From contig JAIRPE010000040.1 of assembly GCA_031257175.1 (NCBI GenBank), positions 1 to 40,592 on the forward strand: DNA of 40,592 nucleotides, in the 5' to 3' direction. Of the stretch, positions 27,401-36,576 are shown in pieces; position 1 is the stretch's first letter; each line of letters begins with the position of its first letter. Below the pieces are notes generated by a model. That model had not been told where the DNA came from, did not search any database, and saw only the letters and a program-made list of their open reading frames with translations. The DNA comes from Eubacteriales Family XIII. Incertae Sedis bacterium. GTDB taxonomy: Bacteria; Bacillota; Clostridia; Peptostreptococcales; Anaerovoracaceae. The position numbers and the translations under genes are program-made.

Positions 27401-27940
27401 GCCCTGGTCGAACACGTCCCTGACGTTCACGGCGAAAATATCGCCCTCCACCACGACGCTCTTGTCCTCCGCCAAAGCCGAGATGGGCGTTATGGCCGTT
27501 CCCGCCGCTATGGCCTTGCCAAACACCGACGTCCCCGCCCTGCGGCCTCCCGTCGCGGCTTTCCCCGCAGCAACGGCGGGCGCCCGCCCGATTTTGGCCG
27601 CGCCCTTGGGACGCCCGCTTCCGACGCCCGACGCAGGCCCGACGCCCGACGCGCTCCCGTCCCCGGCAACCGCGCCGGCCGGCCGCGCCTCACCCTCGCC
27701 CTCGCCGACGTAGCTGATGTTGAAGGCCACGTCCTCCAGCCCCTCCACCTGGGCCAGCATGTGCCGCCTCGCCTCGGCCAGGCTTTCCTCTGGGATTCGG
27801 AAATTCGCGCTCACATCCACCGAAAGGGCAGCCGTACCTCTCAAGACGACTGCCCTATCCACGGACAAACTCAACTCCCGACCGGGCCGTTCCTTTGCGG
27901 CGGCCTCCCAGTCAATATATTGTCTTAGTATTTCTTCCAA
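24419..27940 (-). CDS. polC: DNA polymerase III alpha subunit PolC, without recognisable exonuclease insertion
   Basis: [15 protein letters not shown] (PHP), [47 protein letters not shown]...CPNCGARF zinc motif. C-terminus [14 protein letters not shown]. Confidence 0.95.
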   Translation of the reverse strand: [1173 protein letters not shown]

Positions 27941-27955
27941 TTTAAACGCCCGCTT

Positions 27956-28885
27956 CTATTTCGCCAATTCCGATATGGATGTTATCAACCCCGCCAAGCC
28001 CTGTATGTTGGAAGGCACTATAATCTTCGTGGCCTGGCCGTCGGCCGCCTTGACGAAGGCCTCAAGCCCCTTCACCGCTATGACCGGCTCCGTCGGGTTG
28101 GCCTCGACCAGCATGCGCAGACCGTCAGCCGTGGCCTTCTGCACCAGCATTATGGCCTGCGCCTCGCCCTCGGCCTCTCTTATCTGCGCCTCACGCTTGG
28201 CCTCCGCCGACAGTATCTGCGCCTCTTTGTTCGCTTCCGCCTCCAGGATGACCGCCTGCTTGTTGCCTTCCGCTATGAGTATGGCCGCCTTCTTCTCGCC
28301 TTCGGCCCTCAGTATGGACTCCCTCCGTTCCCGTTCGGCCCTCATCTGCTTCTCCATGGCGGTCTGTATGTCCCTGGGCGGCATGATGTTCTTGACCTCG
28401 ACGCGCTTTATCTTAATGCCCCAGGCGTCAGTGGCCTCGTCCAGCACCTCCCGCATCTTCGCGTTGATATACTCGCGGCTGGTCAGCGACTCGTCCAGCT
28501 CCAGCTCGCCTATGATATTCCTGAGGGTGGTGGCCGTCAGGTTCTCGATGGCCGCCATAGGGTACTCCACCCCGTAGCAATAAAGCTTGGGGTCGGTTAT
28601 CTGGTAGTAAATGACCGTGTCGATCTCGATGGTCACGTTGTCCTTGGTAATCACGGGCTGGGGCGGGAAATCCACCACCTGCTCCTTCAGCGACACCTTC
28701 TTGGCCACCTTGTCTATCAAAGGTATCTTAAAGTGCAGCCCCACAGGCCAGGTCTCGCTGTAAGCCCCCAGCCTCTCAATCACGTAAGCCTTGGCCTGCG
28801 GCACGATGCGGATGTTAGCCGTCACCAAAAGCACGATGACGACCAGCAGCAACACGACGCCAACGGCGCTCATCACATCACCCAT
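27956..28885 (-). CDS. SPFH/stomatin-like (QmcA-type) protein
   Basis: N-terminal TM, IRIVPQAKAYVIERLGAYSETWPVGLHFKIPLIDKV, IIGELELDESLTSREYIN, ERERRESILRAEGEKKAAILIAEG. Confidence 0.93.
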   Translation of the reverse strand: MGDVMSAVGVVLLLVVIVLLVTANIRIVPQAKAYVIERLGAYSETWPVGLHFKIPLIDKVAKKVSLKEQVVDFPPQPVITKDNVTIEIDTVIYYQITDPKLYCYGVEYPMAAIENLTATTLRNIIGELELDESLTSREYINAKMREVLDEATDAWGIKIKRVEVKNIMPPRDIQTAMEKQMRAERERRESILRAEGEKKAAILIAEGNKQAVILEAEANKEAQILSAEAKREAQIREAEGEAQAIMLVQKATADGLRMLVEANPTEPVIAVKGLEAFVKAADGQATKIIVPSNIQGLAGLITSISELAK

Positions 28886-28916
28886 AGTAGTCTCCTCCTT
28901 GCTAAATCCACTCCCC

Positions 28917-29492
28917 TCAGCCTATCTCCTCCGGGTAATCAAAATAAACGTCCTTTATCCCCGACTCCCTGAAAAGGCGCGGGATAGGATCCGTCGCCAG
29001 CAGCATCGGCGTCCGCTCGACCTTCTCGCCGCTCTCCAGGTCCGTCCGATAAAACGCGCCCGCCTCCATCCTCGCCTCATCCTCGGGGACCACCCTCGGC
29101 GGGTTCGCCAGGCTCACCTCGTACCACTGGCCGCACTCCTCGCACTGGTCCTTCATGAACAGGCGCGGGTTCCGCGCGTAGTCGTACCGCAACACGTTCA
29201 ACGCCCGCAACAAATAAAAACCCGGGGATTGGGGGATTTTGACGAAGCCCAGCCCCTTCAGCCCGTGTTTCACGTAGGCGGCCACGAACCGTTCCGAGAC
29301 TATCATGGGGCCGTCCCAGCAGTGGGACAGCGTGTAGTGCTTCTTTTTCACCCGAAATCTGCTGACGCTTAGGGCCGTCGCCTCTTCCCTGTTGTAAATC
29401 AAGCCGCATTTGGGGCAATGCTTCAAAAACTCGTCATTCATGTAGTAGAATTCCGAATTGTTGTCCGTCCCGGTGACGGAATAGTATTTCAT
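28917..29492 (-). CDS. Double-CXXCG zinc-ribbon-like protein of unknown function
   Basis: HCPKCGLIYN and QCEECGQWYE motifs. Possible resemblance to the Gmx_para_CXXCG immunity-like family, by eye only. Confidence 0.6.
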   Translation of the reverse strand: MKYYSVTGTDNNSEFYYMNDEFLKHCPKCGLIYNREEATALSVSRFRVKKKHYTLSHCWDGPMIVSERFVAAYVKHGLKGLGFVKIPQSPGFYLLRALNVLRYDYARNPRLFMKDQCEECGQWYEVSLANPPRVVPEDEARMEAGAFYRTDLESGEKVERTPMLLATDPIPRLFRESGIKDVYFDYPEEIG

Positions 29493-29543
29493 CTGTCTGC
29501 CTCCTATGTTTTGATGATAACCGCCCGCTCAAGCCCCTTCCCC

Positions 29544-29987
29544 TCACTCGGGCTTGACAATAATCTTGACGCCGTCGATGCGCATGACGCGAACCTTGCT
29601 GCCCTCGGGTATCCGCGCCTCAGGCGAGTCGCCCACGGCAGTCCAGACCACCCCGTCCACCTTCGCCTGGCCGGAACCGAAAGGGATGATGGTCTCAGTC
29701 ACCAGCCCCAGCCTCCCCTGCATCTGCTCCGTAACGTTCTTCTCCTTGCCCAATTTCAGTTTTTTCACGGCGATAGGCCTGGTAAAAATGACCAGTACTA
29801 TCGATACCGCAAGAAAAACCGCCACCTGCAACGGCACGGCGCCCCCCGCCCATGCCGTCCCGCAGGCCGCCGCCGCCCCTATGGCGAACCAGATGGTGGT
29901 CAGCCCCATGGACAGCGCCTCCACTGCCAGCAACACGATGAAAACCGCCACCCAGACCAACCTCATGTTGTCAAGTATTATATCCAT
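29544..29987 (-). CDS. NfeD-like membrane protein
   Basis: Hydrophobic N-terminus, then GRLGLVTETIIPFGSGQAKVDGVVWTAVGDSPEARIPEGSKVRVMRIDGVKIIVKPE (OB-fold). Confidence 0.85.
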   Translation of the reverse strand: MDIILDNMRLVWVAVFIVLLAVEALSMGLTTIWFAIGAAAACGTAWAGGAVPLQVAVFLAVSIVLVIFTRPIAVKKLKLGKEKNVTEQMQGRLGLVTETIIPFGSGQAKVDGVVWTAVGDSPEARIPEGSKVRVMRIDGVKIIVKPE

Positions 29988-31083
29988 AATATGTCTCCTC
30001 CAACAGCTTCGACAGCTCCTCGGCTATGTCCGCCTCGTCCACGGTCTTCACTATCCTGCCTCCCATGAAAATCGCGCCCTTCCCGTCTCCGCAGGCCACC
30101 CCCATGTCGGCGTCGGCGGCTTCTCCCGGCCCGTTCACCGCGCAGCCCATGACCGCCAGGGTGAGCGGCCTCCGTCCGGCGCCGGCCGCGCCCGCCAGCC
30201 GTTTTTCCGCCCGTCGGGCCGCCTCTTGGACGGAGCGGGCTATCGGCTCCAGGCTCACCCGGCACCTGCCGCAGGTGGGGCACGAGACCACCTGGATCAA
30301 GCCCTCCCTCAGCCCCAGGCTCCGCAATATCTCCAGAGCCAAGCCCACTTCGGCCTCAGGGGCGCCGGTCAACGAGACCCTCAGCGTGTCACCTATGCCG
30401 CGTAGCAACAACGCGCCGACGCCTATGGCCGACTTCACCCTTCCGCTCTCCCCCACTCCCGCCTCAGTCACGCCAATGTGGAAGGGGTAGGGCGTTTTCG
30501 CCGCCACTATGCTGTGGGCCTCCAGGTTGGCCCTCAAATCCGTCAGTTTTATGGAAACCACTATATCCTCGAAGCCCAGGCTCTCCATCATGGCGATGTG
30601 GGAAAGCGCGCTCTCCGCGGCCGCGGCGGCCGTGGCGCCGCCGTGTTTCTCCCTCAGCGCCTTCTCTATGGAGCCGCTGTTGACGCCGACGCGTATGGGC
30701 ACGCCCCTTTCCTTCGCCTTGCGGGCCACCGCGCCCACGGCCTCCCGCCCGCCGATGTTGCCTGGGTTTATGCGCACCTTGTCCGCGCCGCACTCGATGG
30801 CCTCCAGCGCCAGCCTGTGGTCGAAATGTATGTCGGCCACCAGCGGCAGGGGGCTTGCGCGCCTGATTTCCCTCAGCGCCTGGGCGGCCTCCGAATCCGG
30901 CACGGCGCAACGGGCTATCTGGCAGCCCGCGTCGGCGAGGGCGCGTATCTGGGCCAGCGTGGACTTCACGTCTCTGGTGTCCGTGTTGGTCATGGACTGG
31001 ACGGATATGGGCGCCCCGCCGCCTATGGGGACGCCGCCGCAATTCACCCGCCTGCTGGGGCGTCTCTCAGCTTCATGTCCCAT
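29971..31083 (-). CDS. ispG: 4-hydroxy-3-methylbut-2-en-1-yl diphosphate synthase
   Basis: SVQSMTNTDTRDV, VADIHFDHRLALEAIECGADKVRINPGNIG, SCPTCGRC, MGCAVNGPGEA. Confidence 0.95.
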   Translation of the reverse strand: MGHEAERRPSRRVNCGGVPIGGGAPISVQSMTNTDTRDVKSTLAQIRALADAGCQIARCAVPDSEAAQALREIRRASPLPLVADIHFDHRLALEAIECGADKVRINPGNIGGREAVGAVARKAKERGVPIRVGVNSGSIEKALREKHGGATAAAAAESALSHIAMMESLGFEDIVVSIKLTDLRANLEAHSIVAAKTPYPFHIGVTEAGVGESGRVKSAIGVGALLLRGIGDTLRVSLTGAPEAEVGLALEILRSLGLREGLIQVVSCPTCGRCRVSLEPIARSVQEAARRAEKRLAGAAGAGRRPLTLAVMGCAVNGPGEAADADMGVACGDGKGAIFMGGRIVKTVDEADIAEELSKLLEETYYGYNT

Positions 31084-31086
31084 TAT

Positions 31087-32127
31087 TTACCATATTCCAT
31101 GCCCCAAGGCCGCTCTGGCGATATCCTGCACCAGCACGAAGGCCATCAGCCCGAACAGCAGGGCCATTCCCACCAAATGCACGCGGCCTTCCATCTCGTC
31201 GGTGAAACGTCTGCCCGCTATTTTTCTTATTATCAGGAACACCAGCCTGCCCCCGTCCAGCGCCGGCAGGGGCAGCATGTTCACTATCGCCAGGTTCAGG
31301 CTTATGAACGCGGTCAGCCGCATGAGCATGGCGAACCCGTTCTGGGCCGCCTGCCCCATCAAATTCACTATGCCCACAGGCCCTGTCAAATCCTTGACGG
31401 AGGCTTCCCCCGTGAACAGCATTTTCAGCCCGTACAATATCAGGCCGAACATGTCCCCCGTGGCCTGCGCCCCCCTCTTCAGGGATGGCAGAAAATCCGA
31501 GGCTTCCACCTTGGTGGCGGGGTTGAATCCTATCTTCCGGGCGCCGTCGCCGTCCAGGTAGCTCCCCGTCTCCAGGGACAGCTCCTGCCCGTCGCGGAGG
31601 ATTTCAAGCTCGACGCGCTCCCCCGCCTTCCCGATATGGCTCTTCATCTGCTCCCAGCCCTCGACCGCGGCGCCGTCCACGCCTATTATCTCGTCCCCCG
31701 GCAACAGGCCCGCCTCAGCGGCGGGGGTGTCGGGCACGACTTGGGCTATCACGTTGGTGGGGACTCCGTTCGTGAAAGCCACCACGGAGAGTATGACCAA
31801 GGCCAGCAGGAAATTCATGGAAGCACCGGCCACGATAATCAGGGCCTTTTGGGCGACATTTTTCTTATTGAAGGCTTTGGGGTCCTCCGAGTCCGCGTCC
31901 TCGCCCTCCATGGCGCAGAATCCCCCGATGGGGAAGGCGCGGAGCGTGTACTCCGTGTCCCCCTTTCGGAATTTCAGCAGCTTCGGCCCCATGCCCAGGG
32001 CGAACTCGTTCACTCTGACCCCTGTCGCCTTCGCCGCCGAGAAATGCCCTATCTCATGGGCGAATATCAGCAGGCAGAATATGGCGACTCCGTATATGAT
32101 AGTTAGCGCGATAGACAAAATATTCAT
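31087..32127 (-). CDS. rseP: RIP metalloprotease RseP (M50)
   Basis: FAHEIGHFSAAKATGVRVNEFALGMGP, PDZ segment, MLPLPALDGGRL. Confidence 0.94.
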   Translation of the reverse strand: MNILSIALTIIYGVAIFCLLIFAHEIGHFSAAKATGVRVNEFALGMGPKLLKFRKGDTEYTLRAFPIGGFCAMEGEDADSEDPKAFNKKNVAQKALIIVAGASMNFLLALVILSVVAFTNGVPTNVIAQVVPDTPAAEAGLLPGDEIIGVDGAAVEGWEQMKSHIGKAGERVELEILRDGQELSLETGSYLDGDGARKIGFNPATKVEASDFLPSLKRGAQATGDMFGLILYGLKMLFTGEASVKDLTGPVGIVNLMGQAAQNGFAMLMRLTAFISLNLAIVNMLPLPALDGGRLVFLIIRKIAGRRFTDEMEGRVHLVGMALLFGLMAFVLVQDIARAALGHGIW

Positions 32128-33281
32128 GACAGGCTTCCCTTAACCTCCTTTTTTACCCGCGCGTCCAGCTCCAAAACCTCTTCCACGTCATGCAACGCGA
32201 AGGGCTTGAAGCCGTCCAGCGCCCTGGCGACCCCCTCCTGTATGTCCGTGAACCCTATGCGGCCCTCCAGGAACATGAGCGCCAACGCCTCGTTCGCGGC
32301 GTTGAGCACGGTCGGGTAACCGCCCCCCATGGTCAGCGCTTCCCGCGCCAGCCTCAGGCAGGGGAACGCCTCTTCGTCAGGCGCCTCGAAGGTGAGAGCC
32401 CCCAACGTCCTGAAATCCAGCCTCGCGACGCCCGTTTCCCAGCGTTCGGGGCAGGAGAGCGCGTAGGCGATGGGCGCGCGCATGTCGGGCGCCCCCAGCT
32501 GCGCCATCACCGCGCCGTCCTCGAACTCCACCATGGAGTGGATCACGCTCTGGGGATGAACCACTGTCTCCAGCCTGTCGGCCTCCAGGCCGAAAAGCCT
32601 GGCCGCCTCTATTATTTCCAGCCCTTTGTTCATCATCGTCGCGGAGTCCACCGTTATCTTCCTTCCCATGCTCCAATTCGGGTGCGCCAGAGCCTGCTCC
32701 GGCGTCACCGTTCTCAACATCTCTTTATTATACCCACGAAAAGGCCCGCCAGACGCGGTTAGGATTATTTTTCGCGGGCGGTTCCCCTCGTTGCCGCGCA
32801 ATGCCTGGAAGATGGCGCTGTGTTCGCTGTCCACGGGCGTGATTTCCAGCCCTCGCCGCGCGGCCTCCGCCATCACCAGCTCCCCTGCGGCCACCAGCGT
32901 CTCTTTATTGGCCATGGCCAGGCTCCTGCCGCTTTTCAGCGCCGCCCAGGCGGGCCGCAGCCCTGACACGCCGCTCACGGCGTTGAGCATGACGTCGTAG
33001 TCCCCCTGCGCCGCTGCCGTGAGCAAACCTTCCTGCCCTGTGAGGAACCGCGTTTTGGGGAATCGGCCCGCCAGCTCCGCGACCGCGGCCCCCGTCTCGC
33101 GGCTTTCGGCCGCGACCACGGCCATCTCAGGGCCCAGCAGGGCTATCTGCCGCGCCAGGGACTCGACGTCGCTCCCGCAGGCCAGCACGGCGGCCTTCAG
33201 GCGGTCGGGATGCCTGGCTATTATATCTGCGGCCTGAGTCCCGATGGAGCCGGTGGAGCCGAACAAAGCCACCCGTTTCAC
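32124..33281 (-). CDS. dxr: 1-deoxy-D-xylulose 5-phosphate reductoisomerase
   Basis: VKRVALFGSTGSIGTQ with GTG start at 33281; ALANKETLVAAGE-type MANKETLVAAGELV; WSMGRKITVDSATMMNKGLEIIEA. Confidence 0.95.
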   Translation of the reverse strand: MKRVALFGSTGSIGTQAADIIARHPDRLKAAVLACGSDVESLARQIALLGPEMAVVAAESRETGAAVAELAGRFPKTRFLTGQEGLLTAAAQGDYDVMLNAVSGVSGLRPAWAALKSGRSLAMANKETLVAAGELVMAEAARRGLEITPVDSEHSAIFQALRGNEGNRPRKIILTASGGPFRGYNKEMLRTVTPEQALAHPNWSMGRKITVDSATMMNKGLEIIEAARLFGLEADRLETVVHPQSVIHSMVEFEDGAVMAQLGAPDMRAPIAYALSCPERWETGVARLDFRTLGALTFEAPDEEAFPCLRLAREALTMGGGYPTVLNAANEALALMFLEGRIGFTDIQEGVARALDGFKPFALHDVEEVLELDARVKKEVKGSLS

Positions 33282-34105
33282 GACAGCCCCCCCAAGACCA
33301 GCGCGCCGTAGTAATACACGACGGGCGCGGTGAACAGCAGGCTGTCCGCCCTGTCCATGACGCCGCCGTGCCCCGGTATGAGGTCGCCGTAGTCCTTGAC
33401 TCCCAGCTTCCTCTTGAACACGGACGCCGTCAAATCCCCCAGCTGCGCCGCCACGCCCCCCAAAACGCCTATGGCCGCGCAATGAGCCAGGGCGTGGGGC
33501 ATGAACAGCGCGCCGAACAAAACGCAGAACGCCACGCTGCCTATAAGGCCGCCCACGGCGCCCTCAACCGTCTTTTTCGGGCTTATCCACGGGCAAAGCT
33601 TGTGCTTGCCCAAGGCCGACCCGACCAGGAAAGCCATTATGTCCGTGCCGAAGGCGGTGATGAAGATCAGCCACTTCAGCAAGCCGTCGGGCAACTGGTC
33701 GGCCAAAGCCACGTGGAACGAGAAAAACCCTATGTACAAAAGCCCCGCCGCCGTGGCCAGCCCGTCCTCGGCGCCGCCCTCCTCCGCCTTGAACATGCCG
33801 ATGAAGGACGCGGCGACGGCCGCAACGACCCAAAGGGCGTACAGACGGCCCTCCGCCGCCGCGCCGCCGCCCGGCCCCCAGGCGGAAAAAGTCGGCCAGA
33901 AGGCGTTCGCCAAATACAGCAGGCACAGAAAAACGTAGGCCACGGCCTTCGAAGGCCTGACCCCCTTCGCCTCAAAGGCGCGGAAAAACTCAGTGACGGC
34001 CGCCGCGCCCACCGCCAGGCAGACCGCCAGCAACGTTCGGCCCCCCACATATACCACCAACAGCAACGGCAACATCGCCAGCGCTGATATCACGCGTTTC
34101 TTCAT
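33278..34105 (-). CDS. cdsA: Phosphatidate cytidylyltransferase
   Basis: Polytopic; CPWISPKKTVEGAVGGLIGS...QLGDLTASVFKRKLGVKDYGDLIPGHGGVMDRADSLLF. Confidence 0.94.
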   Translation of the reverse strand: MKKRVISALAMLPLLLVVYVGGRTLLAVCLAVGAAAVTEFFRAFEAKGVRPSKAVAYVFLCLLYLANAFWPTFSAWGPGGGAAAEGRLYALWVVAAVAASFIGMFKAEEGGAEDGLATAAGLLYIGFFSFHVALADQLPDGLLKWLIFITAFGTDIMAFLVGSALGKHKLCPWISPKKTVEGAVGGLIGSVAFCVLFGALFMPHALAHCAAIGVLGGVAAQLGDLTASVFKRKLGVKDYGDLIPGHGGVMDRADSLLFTAPVVYYYGALVLGGLS

Positions 34106-34165
34106 AATAACACACACACATGCGGGCCTCACCCGCCGCCCACGTCCCCGCGAGGCGCCCGCGTC

Positions 34166-34876
34166 TCACCCGCGCCCGCCGAACCTGCGGCTTCGGCCCT
34201 GATATTCCTCTATGGCTTTCTCAAACTCCTTCGGCGTGAAATCCGGCCACAGCACGTCCGAAAAGACCAACTCGCTGTAAGCCCCCTGCCAGAGCAGGAA
34301 ATTCGACAGCCGCTTCTCCCCGCCGGTCCTGATGATAAGCTCCGGGTCGGGCGCCCCCGCCGTGTAAAGCCGCGAGGCCAGCGCCTCCTCGTCCAGCAGC
34401 GCCTCGTCCAGAACCCCCGCCGCGCAATCCCTGGCGACAGCCCGCGCGGCCCTCAAAAGCTCCGCCCGCCCGCCGTAGTTCAGCGCGATGTTGAACCTCA
34501 TCCCGCTGTTGCCCGACGTGGTCGCCAGCGTCCTCTCCAGGCTCCTGACGGCCTTCACGGGCAGGCTGCCGTAGTCGCCTATGACGCTCACCCTGACATT
34601 GTTGCGGTGAAGCTCGGCCAGATCCCTGTCCACATAGGTCACGATAAGCCCGAAAATCCCCGACACCTCGTCGGCGGAGCGCTTCCAATTCTCGGTGGAG
34701 AAGGCGTACACCGTCAGATGCCCCACGCCCAAATCGGACGCGTGGTTCACTATGGCCTTCATGGCCTTCATGCCCGCGTTGTGGCCGTACAGCCTGGGCA
34801 TCCCCCTGGCTGCCGCCCAGCGGCCGTTGCCGTCCATCACCACGGCTATATGCTTGGGTATTCTGCCAACATCCAT
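34166..34876 (-). CDS. uppS: Isoprenyl transferase (undecaprenyl diphosphate synthase)
   Basis: IPKHIAVVMDGNGRWAAARGMPRLYGHNAG, TVYAFSTENWKRS, IRTGGEKRLSNFLLWQGAYSELVF. Confidence 0.95.
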   Translation of the reverse strand: MDVGRIPKHIAVVMDGNGRWAAARGMPRLYGHNAGMKAMKAIVNHASDLGVGHLTVYAFSTENWKRSADEVSGIFGLIVTYVDRDLAELHRNNVRVSVIGDYGSLPVKAVRSLERTLATTSGNSGMRFNIALNYGGRAELLRAARAVARDCAAGVLDEALLDEEALASRLYTAGAPDPELIIRTGGEKRLSNFLLWQGAYSELVFSDVLWPDFTPKEFEKAIEEYQGRSRRFGGRG

Positions 34877-34900
34877 GCCACGCCCCGCCAAGCCCCGCCG

Positions 34901-35215
34901 TCACGCGACGCAGACCAACAACTCCACACAATTCAACGCGCCATCAAAGCGCGCTCTGATGACGCGAAGCTCGCCATCCCACGTCTTTCCGCGCCGCCTC
35001 TCGCCAGCCTCCCCCGTCGGCTCCTGAGACGGGCCCTCGGGGGCCGCGCCTGCCGTCCCGCCTGGCGGCGAGGTTCTGAGCCTTGGGGCGGGCCCGAAGG
35101 GCGGCTTGGTCTCGACCGCCGTCCATCTAAGCCCCAAAGAGCCCAAGACGGCCTCGGCGTCCGCCAGGCGGAAGCCCGTCAAATCCGGGAGCGCGGTGGG
35201 CGTCACGTCTGCCAT
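34901..35215 (-). CDS. Small PASTA-like protein between frr and uppS
   Basis: LPDLTGFRLADAEAVLGSLGLRWTAVET and ...GELRVIRARFDGALNCVELLVCV resemble the two halves of a PASTA domain. ATG 3 bp after the frr stop. Confidence 0.5.
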   Translation of the reverse strand: MADVTPTALPDLTGFRLADAEAVLGSLGLRWTAVETKPPFGPAPRLRTSPPGGTAGAAPEGPSQEPTGEAGERRRGKTWDGELRVIRARFDGALNCVELLVCVA

Positions 35216-35218
35216 GGC

Positions 35219-35776
35219 TCAGACCTCCATGATTTCTTTCTCTTTTTCAGCCACTATGTCGTCGATTTCCTTGATCTTCTTGTCGGCTTTCTTCTGGACC
35301 GCCTCCAACTCTTCCTCCAGGTCGTCCTCCGTAAGTTCTCCGGCCTTTTCCTGCCTTTTCAACTCGTCGTTGGCGTCGCGCCGCTCGTTTCTTATGGCTA
35401 CCTTCGCTTCCTCCCCGTATTTGTGTATGACCTTGGTCAGCTCTTTCCTCCGCTCCTCTGTGACGGGCGGTATGGCCAGCCTGATGACCCTGCCGTCATT
35501 TGAGGGGTTTATGCCCAAATTCGCCATGTTGACGGCCTTCTCTATGTCGTGGAGCGACTTGGGGTCGAAGGGCGTTATGAGCAGGTTGCGCGGGTCAGGC
35601 GCGGTTATGTTGGATATGTTCTTGAGCGGGGCGGGCGAGCCGTAATACTCCACCGTCACCTTATCCAGCAACGCGGGGTTAGCCCTCCCCGCCCTGACCG
35701 TGTTAAGGTTCTCCTTCAACGCGGCTATGGTTTTGGCCGACCGCTCTTCCATCTTTTGTTGGACGTCAACTCCCAT
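35219..35776 (-). CDS. frr: Ribosome recycling factor
   Basis: MEERSAKTIAALKENLNTVRAGRANPALLDKVTVEYYGSPAPLKNISNI; RRDANDELK. Confidence 0.97.
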   Translation of the reverse strand: MGVDVQQKMEERSAKTIAALKENLNTVRAGRANPALLDKVTVEYYGSPAPLKNISNITAPDPRNLLITPFDPKSLHDIEKAVNMANLGINPSNDGRVIRLAIPPVTEERRKELTKVIHKYGEEAKVAIRNERRDANDELKRQEKAGELTEDDLEEELEAVQKKADKKIKEIDDIVAEKEKEIMEV

Positions 35777-35862
35777 TTATATCCCTCCTTCGCGATTGCG
35801 ATTCACGCGGCGGCCATGCCTGAGGCCGCTTTCTGCCAGCTTGCGGCGGCGCCCCTGCGGCG

Positions 35863-36576
35863 TCACCTTATTACGGTCCCGATTTCTTCCCCGTGTATGG
35901 CCCTGAGTATGTTGCCCAGCTCCGCGAGGCTGAAAACGTGGATAGGTATGCCGTTGTCCCTGCACAGGGAAGCGGCGGTGGAATCCATGACCCCCAGACC
36001 CTTCTCCAGCACCTCCCGGTGGGTAAGCTCCTTATACTTCACCGCCCTGGGGTTCACCTCCGGGTCGTCCGAATACACCGCGTCCACCTTCTTGGCCAGC
36101 AGTATCACGTCCGCCCCCACCTCCGCCGCCCTAAGCGCGGCGGTGGTGTCCGTGGAAAAAAACGGGCTGCCTATGCCGGCGGCGAATATGACCGCCTCGT
36201 TTTTTTCCAGGCGTTCTATGGCTTTTCTCCTGACGTAAGGCTCGGCCACCCCTCGCATCTCTATGGCGGTCTGCGCGCTGGCCTTGACGCCCGCGGCCTC
36301 GATGGCGTCCTGCAGGGCCAGGGCGTTGATCACCGTGGCCAGCATTCCCATATAGTCCGCCGTGGCCCTGTCCATGCTCCCGCTGCTGCGCCCGCGCCAA
36401 AAGTTGCCGCCGCCCACGACGATGGCGGTCTGGACCCCCAACTCCATGACTTCTTTTATCTGGGAGGCCACCAGCCTGAGCATATCGTCGCTCAACCCGA
36501 ATTTTTCGGGGCCGGCCAAAGCCTCCCCGCTGATTTTCAGAACCACTCTTTTGTATTTTAAGTTTTCCCGCGACAC
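35863..36576 (-). CDS. pyrH: UMP kinase
   Basis: [55 protein letters not shown] start at 36576. Confidence 0.95.
   Translation of the reverse strand: MSRENLKYKRVVLKISGEALAGPEKFGLSDDMLRLVASQIKEVMELGVQTAIVVGGGNFWRGRSSGSMDRATADYMGMLATVINALALQDAIEAAGVKASAQTAIEMRGVAEPYVRRKAIERLEKNEAVIFAAGIGSPFFSTDTTAALRAAEVGADVILLAKKVDAVYSDDPEVNPRAVKYKELTHREVLEKGLGVMDSTAASLCRDNGIPIHVFSLAELGNILRAIHGEEIGTVIR

Noticed and set aside
30478-32106. 542 aa plus-strand ORF opposite ispG/rseP
   Set aside because: Antisense shadow of two well-supported genes in high-GC DNA; His/Arg/Gly-rich translation without recognisable domains.
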